Source of the DNA: Colwellia sp. D2M02
GTDB lineage: Bacteria; Pseudomonadota; Gammaproteobacteria; Enterobacterales; Alteromonadaceae
Assembly (NCBI RefSeq): GCF_018860755.1
Contig: NZ_JAHKPW010000070.1
Location: 261,100-325,099, forward strand
DNA length: 64,000 bases
Direction of reading: 5' to 3'
The number at the start of each line of letters is the position of its first letter. Positions within the stretch are counted from its first letter, which is position 1. The notes under the pieces were generated by a model. The model was not told the origin of the DNA and did not search any database. It saw only the letters and a list, made by a program, of their open reading frames with translations. A program made the translations under genes and the position numbers. Shown here one piece after another: positions 63,102 to 64,000 of the stretch.

Positions 63102-64000
63102 ATGTTTGAAGTTGTCGCGCGAGCTAATATCCATCATCAGCAAGTTGTAAAGCTGTTAAAACAACGTAAAAAAGTCCACCAAACCTTACTTTATGAACAA
63201 GGCCGTATAACGACGCTTGAACAAAGCCTATGCGCTCACATTTATGCATTGCAAGATGCTGAACCCGATATCTTAAAAGCAGAGGTGACAGTACTGGTTG
63301 ATGCTTTAAATATTCTTACAGATGATCAACTTACCAGTGAGCAATTAATTAATAGTTATGAGCAACAAACCACAGCAGGGCAGGCAAACGAGCTAGCTAA
63401 AGCAATTGAATTACTATGTAGCTTATTACCTGCGGGCTACTTTGAGAAAAAATTAAAAATAGAATTTGAGAATAACTTTCTTGAAGATATTTTATATCGC
63501 AACAGTCAGCTATTAGAGCTTTTAATACACTTTAACATTGCGTGGCCTATTGAACCTTTACAAGTTGTCCGTCAGTCGGCATTGGCGGCTAAATTTTCGC
63601 CGTCACTTACCGTCGCTTGTTTGCTCTTTGGGCAAAGTAATGTCAGTACACAAGAGTTGGCACAAGGCTACCAGCACCCGCTATTTTCTATTGCTCAAGC
63701 GAGTTTTATTAAAGGTCTCGCGATTGATAAAACCAATGCACAAATAGCCTTGTTTAATCGCTTTGCAAAAACCACTGACGTTGCCGAAAAAGCAGAGCTA
63801 TTAACAATAGCTGGTTTGTCAGGTGATAACCGTTGGCTTGAGCCTTGCGCAATATTTTGCCAAGAGTATCCGCAGTATACCTTTACCGTGCTAAGTCACT
63901 TCCAACACAAAAGCAGCTTAACATTGGTTATTGAATTAATGGCCGTTGCGCAAACCAGCGAACAGGCCTATCAAGCTTGGTTATTATTAACCCATACAAA
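63102..64000 (+). CDS. HEAT-like T6SS-associated protein (TIGR02270-like), cut by the window end
   Basis: An open frame from the ATG at 63102 with no stop before the window ends (299 codons seen). The N-terminus VVARANIHHQQVVKLLKQRKKV, then RITTLEQSLCAHIYALQDAEPD resembles the start of TIGR02270-type proteins found beside VgrG and PAAR genes, in which a His-rich helix is followed by an L-x-R-L-x-AH-L motif. The rest is made of helical pairs (EKAELLTIAGLSGDNRWLEPC), like HEAT repeats. No strong ribosome binding site is seen. Function unknown; probably effector loading. Confidence 0.62.
   Translation, partial: MFEVVARANIHHQQVVKLLKQRKKVHQTLLYEQGRITTLEQSLCAHIYALQDAEPDILKAEVTVLVDALNILTDDQLTSEQLINSYEQQTTAGQANELAKAIELLCSLLPAGYFEKKLKIEFENNFLEDILYRNSQLLELLIHFNIAWPIEPLQVVRQSALAAKFSPSLTVACLLFGQSNVSTQELAQGYQHPLFSIAQASFIKGLAIDKTNAQIALFNRFAKTTDVAEKAELLTIAGLSGDNRWLEPCAIFCQEYPQYTFTVLSHFQHKSSLTLVIELMAVAQTSEQAYQAWLLLTHT

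Noticed and set aside
63538-63747. 69-codon plus-strand frame near the window end
   Set aside because: It lies out of frame inside the longer HEAT-like gene that starts at 63102 and runs off the window.
1-64000. CRISPR array, tRNA, rRNA, integrase or intact insertion sequence
   Set aside because: No regular spaced repeats, no cloverleaf-like or rRNA gene sequence, and no transposase or integrase protein was seen on either strand.

Overview
The window reads as chromosomal DNA of a low-GC marine gammaproteobacterium, most likely Alteromonadales near Colwellia or Thalassotalea. This is judged from base composition, protein style (YeeN-type YebC, HscC, DUF3015/DUF4105 pair, TssJ-type T6SS) and short intergenic spacers. 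No rRNA or tRNA gene, CRISPR array or intact insertion sequence is visible, so the taxonomic call is an inference.

Layout. 1-8 kb: housekeeping and accessory genes (YeeN, DUF4177+YidD, a TM2 protein, a DUF2235 hydrolase, an N-formylglutamate-amidohydrolase-like enzyme next to gamma-glutamyltransferase, and a dicarboxylate symporter fused to a periplasmic binding domain). 8-25 kb: an SGNH hydrolase, a two-gene operon of giant secreted ankyrin/Sel1 proteins, an M16 lipoprotein protease, a DUF4097 repeat protein, an oxidoreductase, a REC protein with a decayed histidine-kinase module, an isolated YezG-like immunity gene and the DUF3015/DUF4105 envelope pair. 25.5-31 kb (all minus): HscC-type Hsp70, its J-domain partner and three unrecognised genes.

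31.2-41.6 kb (all minus) is the most interesting part. A 1251-residue VgrG carries a C-terminal Ntox15 (Tde1-like, HxxD) DNase domain and is translationally coupled to a GAD-like/DUF1851 (Tdi1-like) immunity gene. Downstream lie three displaced toxin-tip cassettes. Each repeats the 3' part of the VgrG linker and then switches to a different toxin: (1) a PoNe-like PD-(D/E)xK nuclease with two PoNi-like (DUF1910/DUF1911) genes and a further putative immunity gene; (2) a YeeF-like Endonuclease_NS_2 toxin with a YezG (DUF600) immunity gene; (3) a truncated toxin with no immunity gene. Remnants of vgrG itself and copies of a boxA-like repeat (TTGTTAAAGAGCG on the plus strand) lie at module borders. 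The arrangement resembles Rhs/CdiA orphan-tip arrays, but built on VgrG.

41.9-64 kb (all plus) is a nearly complete T6SS operon: unknown-tssJ-tssK-tssL-tssM-tagF-tssA-tssB-tssC-(small secreted Sm-like protein)-hcp-tssE-tssF-tssG-clpV-vgrG-(DUF6484-like)-(HEAT-like, running off the end). The membrane complex (TssJLM), baseplate (TssKEFG), sheath (TssBC), tube (Hcp), cap (TssA), recycling ATPase (ClpV) and spike (VgrG) are all here. No PAAR gene and no Fha/PpkA/PppA genes are seen inside the window. The divergently transcribed effector island would supply interchangeable spike-borne nucleases to this apparatus.
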